Shown: positions 1-8,250 of the stretch, piece by piece
Layout: every line of letters begins with the position of its first letter
How positions within the stretch are numbered: the stretch's first letter is position 1
Source: Chloroflexota bacterium
GTDB lineage: Bacteria > Chloroflexota > Anaerolineae > B4-G1
Length of the DNA stretch: 16,930 nucleotides
Assembly (NCBI GenBank): GCA_011046405.1
Contig: DSAR01000325.1
Coordinates: forward strand, 1 to 16,930
Reading direction: 5' to 3'
Program-made: the position numbers and the translations under genes
The notes under the pieces: generated by a model
Told to the model about the DNA's origin: nothing
Databases searched by the model: none
What the model saw: only the letters and a program-made list of their open reading frames with translations

Positions 1-1619
1 ATCAGGAGGGCCAGGGCGAGGGTCGTGACGGCGATGCCTTGCCAGGAAACTTGCCTCAGAATGACGAGTGCTTGAAAGAACGTCTCTTCCCGTTGTTGGA
101 CAATGACTCCCCAATCGTTCGCAATGGGGTTGACGTAAGCTTGCCAGGATTGCCCCTCGTTATCCGTAAAGGTGATCAGGCCTCGTTCGCCATCCCGCAA
201 TGCGAAGATAGGACGGTAGGTATCTGGCTCCTGTTGTCCAATCTGAAACGCCGGATCGGTGTGTACGACCACCCTGTTCTGTGAATCCACGACGTAGGCC
301 ATTTGCTCCTTGCCTACCTGGTGCGTTTGTATGATCTGATTCAGGTGGGTCAATTCGCTGCCAAACATAGTGACGCCTACAATACCGGAGAAATTCCTGC
401 TATCCCTGTAGATTGGTGTCGATGCAATGATGGCCGGTTTTCCTGTGATTTTGTCCACCACGATCTCGAAAGTCAAGGGAGCACCGTTCTTGGCCGCAGT
501 GTACCAAATCTGGGTGCGATACTGCTGTAAGGGATAGTTATCGCTGCGGGCCACGTTTTGACCGTGCATATCGGTCGTGCTGATCAGATACATGTAGGGG
601 TATATCATGATCATTTCTTCCAAGAGCGGTTTTTGTTGTTCGGGATCCATACTGACAATCTCGGGCCGCCCCGCGACATTTTGCAGGATTCGCCCGTTCA
701 GGTCCAGCCACATCGACATGTTCAATGATAGCGCGCGATTGACTGTGCGCAATTGTTCGGCGCTTTCCTGGGCGACCTGTTCCTCGATCTGGTCCATAGT
801 AAACCCGATGAGGATCACGAGCAGGGGGACAACGATGAGGAGCACCAGCACGCTCACACGAGCCGGCAACTGCCCTCTCCACACGGGGTGTTGGGCGTGG
901 AGGCGACGCAGGCCAGCGTATGTGTAGACGAGGCCATAGAATGCCCCGGAAGCGAGGAGTGACACGCCGGCCGGCAGGGTGTCCCGCAGGGTGAGCGGAG
1001 CGACGATAGCGAAGATGTGTGGCAACGGGAGCAACCAGGCCATCCGTCGCACCAGACGGGACGCCGCTCGGTCGCGAAGTGCGACGTGGAGAGCGATGAG
1101 GCAACTGGCTAAGGGAAATAGATAGCGGTACACCAAGTCTATGAGGGGCGCATATGCGCCGGCCGTGAGCTGCTCAATTGCTACGAAGCCTCCCGTGTAA
1201 GTTTGTGGGTCGAGACCGGTGAACCAGATCTGTGGGCCTGTCGTCGTATCGAGGTAGATCAATAGGGCCGGTAGAAAAGCGAGAGCGTGGATCGGTAACA
1301 GCAGCAGGCGCCGTCGATTTTCTAACCAACCGGGCTTGAGCACCGCGATCGTGGCGAGGAACAGGAAAGGCTGAACGGCGATTGGTGCCGCGACTAGAAT
1401 ATAGGTCAGCCACGTGGCCTGTTCGGCGATTTGGGCGGTGGTGAGCAGGCTTGTGGCGTAGGAGATGGAGGCGATGAGCGCCAATAATCCACCGAGATGT
1501 CGGACGAGCGCATGTCTCCAGTGGTGTAGGAGCACGTAAAAAACCAGGCAGGATTCAACAAGCGCGAGGAGCCAGGCGATGGTCTGCAAGGTATGGCCGC
1601 CAAAAGATAAATTGATCAC
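1..1619 (-). CDS. Multi-helix membrane receptor with dCache sensor domain (3' end cut by window edge)
   Basis: An open frame of 539 codons runs without a stop from a GTG at 1619 to the window edge, so the C-terminus is missing. Residues about 12-236 hold seven hydrophobic segments (near 12-30, 42-62, 70-95, 105-123, 163-181, 195-210, 219-236), resembling the 7TM N-terminus of some histidine kinases. A basic loop and an eighth helix (about 253-274) lead into a dCache-type extracellular sensor (about 275-510), recognisable by IWYTAAKNG, a TGKPAIIASTPIY stretch and GIVGVTM; a further helix starts near 525. The GTG start overlaps the upstream gene's stop as GTGA and sits behind an unusually complete Shine-Dalgarno (GAGGAGGTGATC), indicating translational coupling. 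It is the last visible gene of the signalling operon. What follows the last helix (HAMP, GAF, kinase?) cannot be seen. The receptor role is confident; the ligand is unknown. Confidence 0.85.
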   Translation of the reverse strand, partial: MINLSFGGHTLQTIAWLLALVESCLVFYVLLHHWRHALVRHLGGLLALIASISYATSLLTTAQIAEQATWLTYILVAAPIAVQPFLFLATIAVLKPGWLENRRRLLLLPIHALAFLPALLIYLDTTTGPQIWFTGLDPQTYTGGFVAIEQLTAGAYAPLIDLVYRYLFPLASCLIALHVALRDRAASRLVRRMAWLLPLPHIFAIVAPLTLRDTLPAGVSLLASGAFYGLVYTYAGLRRLHAQHPVWRGQLPARVSVLVLLIVVPLLVILIGFTMDQIEEQVAQESAEQLRTVNRALSLNMSMWLDLNGRILQNVAGRPEIVSMDPEQQKPLLEEMIMIYPYMYLISTTDMHGQNVARSDNYPLQQYRTQIWYTAAKNGAPLTFEIVVDKITGKPAIIASTPIYRDSRNFSGIVGVTMFGSELTHLNQIIQTHQVGKEQMAYVVDSQNRVVVHTDPAFQIGQQEPDTYRPIFALRDGERGLITFTDNEGQSWQAYVNPIANDWGVIVQQREETFFQALVILRQVSWQGIAVTTLALALL

Positions 1620-3403
1620 GTGATCACCTCCTCGCCTTTGCCGTGTCCATCGCCGTTAGATTGGGTCGAAGAAGATGGGGTGCCCAGGCGAATCGTCACT
1701 TCCGGTAGGTTCAGAGCCTGACGCACGTCTTGAACCGCCGTCTTGAGCATCGTCTCTATATCCAGGGTCTCGCGCACGTGGGTCGTCACGTCGCTGATGA
1801 GCCGCTCGCGCGTTGCGAGGCTCTGGGCGTCCTGGTAAAGCCGGGCGCTTTCCAGCGCGACGTCTAGCTGATCGACCAGGGCTTTTAGAAGGGCAATTTC
1901 CTCGGACGTCCATTCCCCAGCGCCGCTGGGTTTGCGGGCGCTGATGGCGCCGATATGCTGATCGCGGACCCTGAGGGGGATGGAAAGCGTCGGCTGGTCC
2001 TTGGTCTGGCGCGGCATATCACGGAGATCCTGGATAGGTTGGACGCCCTGATCATCACAATAATAGCCAACGTTCGTTCTACCCCTGAGTATCTCAACCC
2101 AGGCCTGTTGGCTCAACTCGCCGTAGGCCTGTCGTATCGCTTTCAAACTCTCCTGTGTCTGTTGGAAGAGACGGGCATTGCTGATGGCCATTGCAACCTG
2201 GTCGGCCAGCGTTTGCAGGACGGCGACGTCCTCGTCGCTGAAAGCGCCCGGCTCTTTGCTTTGGACGTCGAGCGCGCCGATGATGCCCCCCCGGACCCGC
2301 AGGGGCAGGGCAATCTCGGAACGGGTTTCCGGTAAATCGGGATTGTCAAAGCACACGGCGTCTTCGCCCACATCGAGGGCGATGCGGTGTTGTCCATGAC
2401 CAATGACGAATCCAACAATGCCCTGCTGGCCTATCTGAAGTTTATGTTCCTGGGCCAACATACGTTGGCCGCCTTCACTGGATGCTGCCTGCAGAAGAGC
2501 CCACTCACTGGCAGCGTCAGTTAGAAAAATCCCGGTGTGGTAGAAATCGAGCCGCTGGCTGATGAGCTCGACGACCTGCGGCAGTAATTCCCGGGGATCC
2601 AGAGCCAGCGCTGCCCGCCGGGCGATTTCGGCCGTCGTCTCCAGGTATTTGGCGCGGCGTTCCAGGGCGGTCACTTGTTGCTCGAGATTTTGGTAAAGGT
2701 CTTTCAGATCAATGCTCATATTACGGAGGGATGTCCCTAATCGAGCGGTTTCTCGCGTGCCAAAGACGGGGATTTCAACTGCCAGATCACCCTTCCCGAT
2801 TTGATGGGCAGCGCTCGACAGGGCTTGGAGGGATGACGCCACGCGACGAGCGATCAGGGCTATGATGCCAGCTGTGAGCAACACAAGCGTGGAACCGACG
2901 ATGAATATAAATCTCTGGCTGGATTGCCTCATCTCTTGAAGCGGAGCTTTGTCGAAGACGATCTCCAAAGTGCCAACTTGCCCCACAGGTGCGCTCATCA
3001 TCAGGTAGTCGCCTATATCCTGGTAAACAGGCGCCCCTTCTACGAGAGCTTCCACAGCCAGCGCCCGGCTATCCTCCCGTTCGGGTCTCCAATCCTCGTC
3101 GCTGGTTACTGTCGTGATGATGCGACCGGTGATGTTCCGCACTTCGACACGGATGATGTGCTCGTTCTGCGTGAGGGCGTTCAAAACGTTGGATAGTTCC
3201 TCCAGCTTGTTTTCATGGAGAGGTTGAACGATCAGATTGGCGGCCGTGGTCAGCGTCGTCTTTCCGTTTTCGACGAGCATGTTCTGGGAACCGCTCGTCC
3301 CAATCCACAGTAGGAAGGACACAAAGACGGCGAGAGCGATCAATACCACCAGGCCGACCATAAGCGGGGCCAGGACAGTTATTGGGATGCGTTTGTCAGA
3401 CAT
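1616..3403 (-). CDS. HAMP-GAF membrane sensor protein without kinase domain
   Basis: 595 residues. An N-terminal helix (about 10-34), an extracytoplasmic region of about 125 residues (37-162, single-Cache-like in size) and a second helix (163-186) precede a HAMP linker (about 187-240), a short coiled coil, a full GAF domain (about 262-412; core ETRSEIALPLRVRGG and IIGALDVQS) and a shortened second GAF-like unit (about 430-522) introduced by LSQQAWVEIL. The tail (about 528-574, RERLISDVTTHVRETLDIE) resembles the first helix and strand of another GAF, then a Ser/Gly-rich end. No HisKA, HATPase, GGDEF, EAL or methyl-accepting region is present, so its output must be through protein contact. ATG at 3403 has GGAGA 7 nt upstream. 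It lies 57 nt after the preceding GAF gene and overlaps the following receptor by 4 nt. Role in the sensory hub is inferred. Confidence 0.9.
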   Translation of the reverse strand: MSDKRIPITVLAPLMVGLVVLIALAVFVSFLLWIGTSGSQNMLVENGKTTLTTAANLIVQPLHENKLEELSNVLNALTQNEHIIRVEVRNITGRIITTVTSDEDWRPEREDSRALAVEALVEGAPVYQDIGDYLMMSAPVGQVGTLEIVFDKAPLQEMRQSSQRFIFIVGSTLVLLTAGIIALIARRVASSLQALSSAAHQIGKGDLAVEIPVFGTRETARLGTSLRNMSIDLKDLYQNLEQQVTALERRAKYLETTAEIARRAALALDPRELLPQVVELISQRLDFYHTGIFLTDAASEWALLQAASSEGGQRMLAQEHKLQIGQQGIVGFVIGHGQHRIALDVGEDAVCFDNPDLPETRSEIALPLRVRGGIIGALDVQSKEPGAFSDEDVAVLQTLADQVAMAISNARLFQQTQESLKAIRQAYGELSQQAWVEILRGRTNVGYYCDDQGVQPIQDLRDMPRQTKDQPTLSIPLRVRDQHIGAISARKPSGAGEWTSEEIALLKALVDQLDVALESARLYQDAQSLATRERLISDVTTHVRETLDIETMLKTAVQDVRQALNLPEVTIRLGTPSSSTQSNGDGHGKGEEVIT

Positions 3404-3460
3404 GATTATTTCTCCGGATGACTTCTATCCGCTTTGACGAGAGCGCGTTGCCAGTTATGC

Positions 3461-5221
3461 TTAGCTTTGTTCATCGACCATCTCCAGTTGAATGCTCACG
3501 TCGTGCAGGCCCAACCCTTCGCGTATCTGTTGCGCGGCGGTTTTGAGCACGGTGTCCACGTCGAGCGATTCACGCATGTGGGCAGTCACCTCGCCTATGA
3601 GGCGTTCTCGGGCGGCGCGACGTTGGATTTCCTGGAACAGTCGCAGGTTGTCGATGGTCAGTGCGGTCTGCTCGGCGATAGCCTCAGCCATTGCGATGTC
3701 CTCAGAGGACCAGGTGCGTTGGCGCTTTACTTCGTTCAGCGTCAAGGTGCCAATGACCTCTTCTCGTAGTTTCAGAGGTACGACGAGTGCTGTGGGACCG
3801 TCTCTATCATTTGGGTTGATTGCGGTCTCTCCGACGACGAGCGATTCTCCATTCCGCGCAGCTTGATGCTGGGCCTGGCGGAGGCGCGGATCTGGCGATA
3901 CTTCGACGTTGGGTTGGACGTATTCGGCCTGGGTGACGGCCTCCATGGCCAGGAAATCCTTCCAGGCTTGTGTCAGGTAGCGTCGTTGTACGGCCTGAAC
4001 CTCTTCGAGCATCGTCTCGGTCTGGCTGAAGAGACGGGCGTTATCTATAGAAAGCGCGACCTGGTCGGCCATCGCCTGTAGAATGGCGATGTCGGATTCC
4101 CTGAATCCGCTCTCTCTGGAGCTTTGCATACTCAGGGCGCCGATGATGTTTCCGCGTGTGTGCAAGGGGAGGACAATCTCAGCGCGTGTATGGGGCATAG
4201 CCAGGGGGCCTATTTGCACCATCTGTTCTTCCAAATCCTGGGAGACACGTGCGCTTTGATGGACGATGCTCCATCCAATTGTCGATGACTCATCAACCTT
4301 CAATTTATATCCCATCTCCAATGAGAGGCGGCCGGCCTCTCCCGTAGCGGCCTTTAGCTCCGCAAATTGTCCGCTTTCGTCCAACAAGTAAAGACCGACG
4401 TGATATACATCCATCATACTGAAGCGGCTCTGTATACGATTGACGGTCTCGTCTAGCAATCGCTTCGGATCCAGTATGGCGGAGACGGCACGGTTGACGT
4501 CGGCGGTGGCCCGCAATTGCGCGGCCTGTCGCTCGAGCGCCTCGTTGATGTCGGCGAGTTGGCTGCTCCGCTCATGCAAATTCTGTTTCGTTTGCTCCGA
4601 TTTTTGCATCGCCTCTATCCAAACCTGGTGGAATGACCAGAGCATCGTGGATATAACGGTGATGATGATCAGGAAATTGCTCAACGGCGTCAATAGCAGC
4701 GTCAGATCCTCGCTGACCCACGGGACGATCCACTGTTGATCGATGGCGACGGCGAAGATGGCGTATGTGAGCACGCTGAGAATGGCGGTGAAGACGCCAG
4801 ATCGAGGGCCGATCAGGATGAATGAGAGAACTGGAATCAAGAGCAACCATAAACGCCCGCTGCCGGACAGTCCGCTCCGGGCAAAGATGAAGCAGGCCAT
4901 AAAGTAAACGGTGAAGATGAGAATGGCTGACCGGTACACGTAAGAGGGGCCGCGCCAGATGGTGAGGATGAGCGTGATCGCCAACCCGAGCAGGAAGGGC
5001 GCCAGCGTGCGCCAACTGCTGGGCTCGCTCAAGCTCTCCGGCAGCAATTGTGCATAGACGAAGGTGCCCACCGCGCCGAGCGCGAGCGCGACGAACAACA
5101 GGCGGTTGAGCCATCGCTCCCGGTCGCGCTGAATGGCCTCTTGCCAAATTGGCACCCCCTGGTCAGCGTCCTGTTGGGGCCGGTCGCTAGTCGATTGATT
5201 TGCGTTTACTCTTTCTTTCAT
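3461..5221 (-). CDS. Six-helix membrane protein with GAF domains, no kinase domain
   Basis: 586 residues. A charged cytoplasmic N-terminus (1-40) is followed by six hydrophobic segments (about 41-60, 73-89, 98-115, 124-138, 143-160, 175-198), a coiled coil (about 203-240), a full GAF domain (about 243-398; core HTRAEIVLPLHTRGN, IIGALSMQS), and a shortened GAF-like unit (about 415-530) that starts with YLTQAWKDFL and keeps the VVPLKLREEVIGTLTL strand pair. The C-terminal stub (about 535-580, RERLIGEVTAHMRESLDVD) matches the tails of the two other GAF-only proteins here. There is no catalytic output domain. The membrane part resembles MASE-type integral sensors in layout but I cannot assign a named family. 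Start ATG 5221 lies 32 nt after the previous stop, with only a weak purine-rich ribosome site. It is probably part of the same transcript as its neighbours. Confidence 0.9.
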   Translation of the reverse strand: MKERVNANQSTSDRPQQDADQGVPIWQEAIQRDRERWLNRLLFVALALGAVGTFVYAQLLPESLSEPSSWRTLAPFLLGLAITLILTIWRGPSYVYRSAILIFTVYFMACFIFARSGLSGSGRLWLLLIPVLSFILIGPRSGVFTAILSVLTYAIFAVAIDQQWIVPWVSEDLTLLLTPLSNFLIIITVISTMLWSFHQVWIEAMQKSEQTKQNLHERSSQLADINEALERQAAQLRATADVNRAVSAILDPKRLLDETVNRIQSRFSMMDVYHVGLYLLDESGQFAELKAATGEAGRLSLEMGYKLKVDESSTIGWSIVHQSARVSQDLEEQMVQIGPLAMPHTRAEIVLPLHTRGNIIGALSMQSSRESGFRESDIAILQAMADQVALSIDNARLFSQTETMLEEVQAVQRRYLTQAWKDFLAMEAVTQAEYVQPNVEVSPDPRLRQAQHQAARNGESLVVGETAINPNDRDGPTALVVPLKLREEVIGTLTLNEVKRQRTWSSEDIAMAEAIAEQTALTIDNLRLFQEIQRRAARERLIGEVTAHMRESLDVDTVLKTAAQQIREGLGLHDVSIQLEMVDEQS

Positions 5222-5253
5222 TTTCTTCGCCGTTTCTCACCTATCCCGGGAGA

Positions 5254-8250
5254 TCAGTCCCCAGTCTGCAGATTCAAGTCGATGGAGACGTGGGGTACGT
5301 TCATCGCCTGGGATAATTCCTGGACTGTCGTTTGGAGGGCTTGTTCTATATCCAATGCCCGGCGAATGCGATCGATCGTCTGCCGGGTCGTTTGCTCGTA
5401 ACGAGCGCGCTTTTGCGCTTCTTCCCACAGTTGTGCCCGCTCCAACGCTACCGCTGCCTGGTCGCTGAGCGCTTCGTAGAGACGGATGGCGCTGTCAGAG
5501 AAGGGGCCAGGCGTGCTGCGCAAAACGACGACCTGCCCGATAACCTGATCGCGGGCGCGCAGGGGAATGTTGGCCAAAGCCCTCACACCGGTCTCAACGA
5601 AGACCTGGCGGGCGCTTTCGGGAAGCTGTTCGTCCTTTTCCACGTTGGCCACGGTCCACAGCGAACTGACCATCTCCAACGGAAAGGGGCTCTCGGTGAT
5701 GGGTAGCCGCATGCCGGGGCGGAATTGGGTCTCCCGATCCCTCCGCCAAACCCCCCGGTAGAGAAGCGCTTCTGGTATGCCTTCGGGAGAGAACTCGAAC
5801 TCGACGATGGTGCATCCGTCGGCTCCCGTCTCTTTTACTGAGTTGATAATGGCGTCGGCTACCTCACTGATGGTGGTTACCTGGGCCAGGTCGCGGCTGA
5901 CGCGGTAGATGGGACTGGCTGCCTCGAGCAATAGCGCCTCCTCGGAGATCCGCTGCGCGTTCTCGATGGCGACGGCGATCTGATTGGCCATGCTCTGGAG
6001 CGCCCGGATGTCGTCGTCGTCGAAGGCGGCCTCTTCGGTGGATTGCACGTTTAACACGCCCAACAATTGCTCTCCGATCATCATCGGCAGCGTCATCTCG
6101 GAACGGGTATAGGGAAGCAGTGGGTTGGCAAACCGGACTGCGTCTTCGTCGGCGTAGAGGGCGATGCGGGGTTGACGATGTTTGGCTGTCCAACCGACCA
6201 TGCTGGTTTCGGCCACCGCCAGGCGGTGGCTTTGGCTCTTCATCTGGGCGCCAGCCTTGCCGGTGGCTTCTCGCAAGACCGCCCATTCCCCGGCCTTATC
6301 CAGGAAAAAAATCCCGGCGTGATAGAAACCGAAGCGGTCGCGAATCAGGTTGACCGCCTTGCGCAGTAACGTGTCGACGTCGAAGATGGACGTGATGGCC
6401 TGGGCGACTTCGGCGCTGGCCTCTAGCTGGATGGCCCGGCGTTGGAGGGCGTAGTTGGCTTCTTGTAATGAGCGCGTGCGTTCTCTCACCTCTTGAACGA
6501 GCAGATTGGCCCGCAGTGCACTGCTCAGGTAGCGACGCAGCATGTCGTAGATTCGCCAATCTCGTGGCCCGACCTCGAAAGCGGCAAAGCCCAGTGCTTC
6601 TTCGAAGTCGAGGGGCTCGACGATCAGGGTGTAGCGGTTTTGCAGCAGGCCCCGCTCCGAAACCACGTGGGGTGGGATCAGGCGGCGCGATGGGAACGTG
6701 ATATCATCTTCCGCTTCAATGGCGCCTTGCCCGTCATATCCCAGAATGAATTTGGATTTCTCTGTCGAGCGTTTGGCTCCTTCGTAGAGTGAGAGATAGA
6801 ATCCCGGAATGCCCAATTTTGGTAAATCGCGAATGATATTTTCCATCAGGTATTCCATGTCGAACGTGGCGATCAAGTTTTGAGTGACCTGATTCAATAC
6901 CTCGTCCCGTCGTTTTTCCTCCAATCTCTTCTGGGCCAGGGCGCGATGGGCGGTCTCTCCGATCATCACCCGCGCTTGTTGCCAGAGATCTTCGGCCTGG
7001 ACGAGATTTCCATTTTCGTCCGCATTGAGATAGGGCCGTGTGTGTCGTCGCAATTCCGAGAGTCCGTTTTGCCAAAGTGAGACGTCGTCATCTTTCGCCA
7101 TGCCTTCGCGTAGCACGTTGTCGAGCTGCGCAAGGAACCCGCCTGGCTCTCCGCCAATTATTTCGCGGGCGAAGGCATCCAGTAGCTGCTCAGCCTGGGA
7201 GGTGACGTCGGTGGATGCGTTGCCCTCCATGGCCTGAAGCATTTCGAAAAGAATGTTCTCTCGTTGGCGGTCCAATGCCTGACCGAGGGATTCCTGGCCC
7301 TTGATGCTTTGGATTGCCGAAGTTTGGATAGCAGCCTGAGTCATTGCCGATGACAGACAATTGCAGGATTGACGCACGATCAGCCGGGTGGGGACGATGA
7401 TCTGCTCCGACACCTCGGCGCCAGATATGAGGGAGAGCAAGGTGTGGATGGCCCGTTTTCCCAATTCTTTGACGGGTTGTTGTACAGTGGTCAAGGGCGG
7501 ATTGATGGCCTGGCTCTCCTCTATGTCGTCGAATCCGACGACAGCGATGTCATACGGAACGCGTATGCCGCGTTCTTGAAGCGCCTGCATGGCGCCCAGG
7601 GCCATATTGTCATCGGCGGCGACGAGCGCTTGAAAACCAGCCTTGCGTTCGTCGAGCAGGACGCGGATGGCTTCCCTTCCCGATTCCGACTGGTAGTTGC
7701 CCGCAACCACCAGGTGAGGATTGATGGGTATGCCGTACTCGGTCAAAATATCGGTGTAGGCCTCGTACCGCCGTTCAGCGTCCTCATTCCCTTCGGGTCC
7801 CTGGATGAAGGCGATGCGCCGATAAGCGTGCTCCTGGGTGAGGTGGGCGAGCGCTTTGCGCATGCCGCCATAATTATCGACCACGACGCTGGGTATGCCC
7901 GGGATAGTTCGCGCGATACTGACCATCGGCAGCGGGAGAAAGCGCTGGTAGAAGTCCTCGAATTCCTCCGGTGTCAGATAATTGCTCAACGAAGCGCTGA
8001 TGATGAGCCCGTTGAGTTGCTCTGTATCGATCAGGTCGTAAACGGTATTCCGGAGGCGATCTCCCGCGTCGGCGTTCATGGCGTGCAACATGCCGCCTGG
8101 ATAACAGATGAGGTTGACGTCACGTTTCTCGGCGGCGTTGGTGATTCCATCCAGCATGGCGGATTCGTATCCTCCTGCGCCGGTAGTGTCTTGAATGAGG
8201 ACGCCGACGTTAAGACGCGCATTGTGTCCAGATGTGTGTTTAGCTTTCAT
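5254..8250 (-). CDS. Cytosolic LacI-like ligand-binding domain fused to GAF domains, no HTH and no kinase
   Basis: 998 residues, no signal peptide and no membrane segment. Residues about 14-294 are a LacI/GalR-type periplasmic-binding-protein fold: VGVLIQD at the start, AADDNMALGAMQALQERG, VGFDDIE and the hallmark PLTTVQQP near 252-259. The LacI helix-turn-helix that normally precedes this fold is absent. A helical region (about 300-450) leads to a weak GAF-like domain (about 455-585), a coiled coil (585-612), a clear GAF (about 617-766; core YTRSEMTLPMMIGEQ) and a third GAF (about 785-940), ending in the shared stub tail (about 945-992). It probably senses a sugar-like or other small ligand in the cytoplasm and passes the state on by contact, since no enzymatic or DNA-binding output is seen. 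ATG 8250 is preceded directly by a GTG (8253) that has GAGGA at a better distance, so either start is possible; both overlap the kinase gene. Confidence 0.9.
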   Translation of the reverse strand: MKAKHTSGHNARLNVGVLIQDTTGAGGYESAMLDGITNAAEKRDVNLICYPGGMLHAMNADAGDRLRNTVYDLIDTEQLNGLIISASLSNYLTPEEFEDFYQRFLPLPMVSIARTIPGIPSVVVDNYGGMRKALAHLTQEHAYRRIAFIQGPEGNEDAERRYEAYTDILTEYGIPINPHLVVAGNYQSESGREAIRVLLDERKAGFQALVAADDNMALGAMQALQERGIRVPYDIAVVGFDDIEESQAINPPLTTVQQPVKELGKRAIHTLLSLISGAEVSEQIIVPTRLIVRQSCNCLSSAMTQAAIQTSAIQSIKGQESLGQALDRQRENILFEMLQAMEGNASTDVTSQAEQLLDAFAREIIGGEPGGFLAQLDNVLREGMAKDDDVSLWQNGLSELRRHTRPYLNADENGNLVQAEDLWQQARVMIGETAHRALAQKRLEEKRRDEVLNQVTQNLIATFDMEYLMENIIRDLPKLGIPGFYLSLYEGAKRSTEKSKFILGYDGQGAIEAEDDITFPSRRLIPPHVVSERGLLQNRYTLIVEPLDFEEALGFAAFEVGPRDWRIYDMLRRYLSSALRANLLVQEVRERTRSLQEANYALQRRAIQLEASAEVAQAITSIFDVDTLLRKAVNLIRDRFGFYHAGIFFLDKAGEWAVLREATGKAGAQMKSQSHRLAVAETSMVGWTAKHRQPRIALYADEDAVRFANPLLPYTRSEMTLPMMIGEQLLGVLNVQSTEEAAFDDDDIRALQSMANQIAVAIENAQRISEEALLLEAASPIYRVSRDLAQVTTISEVADAIINSVKETGADGCTIVEFEFSPEGIPEALLYRGVWRRDRETQFRPGMRLPITESPFPLEMVSSLWTVANVEKDEQLPESARQVFVETGVRALANIPLRARDQVIGQVVVLRSTPGPFSDSAIRLYEALSDQAAVALERAQLWEEAQKRARYEQTTRQTIDRIRRALDIEQALQTTVQELSQAMNVPHVSIDLNLQTGD

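Noticed and set aside
538..1104. 188-codon minus-strand frame within the left-edge receptor
   Set aside because: It is Arg/Pro-rich, out of frame with the 539-codon membrane receptor that shows helices and a dCache domain; it is a high-GC shadow.
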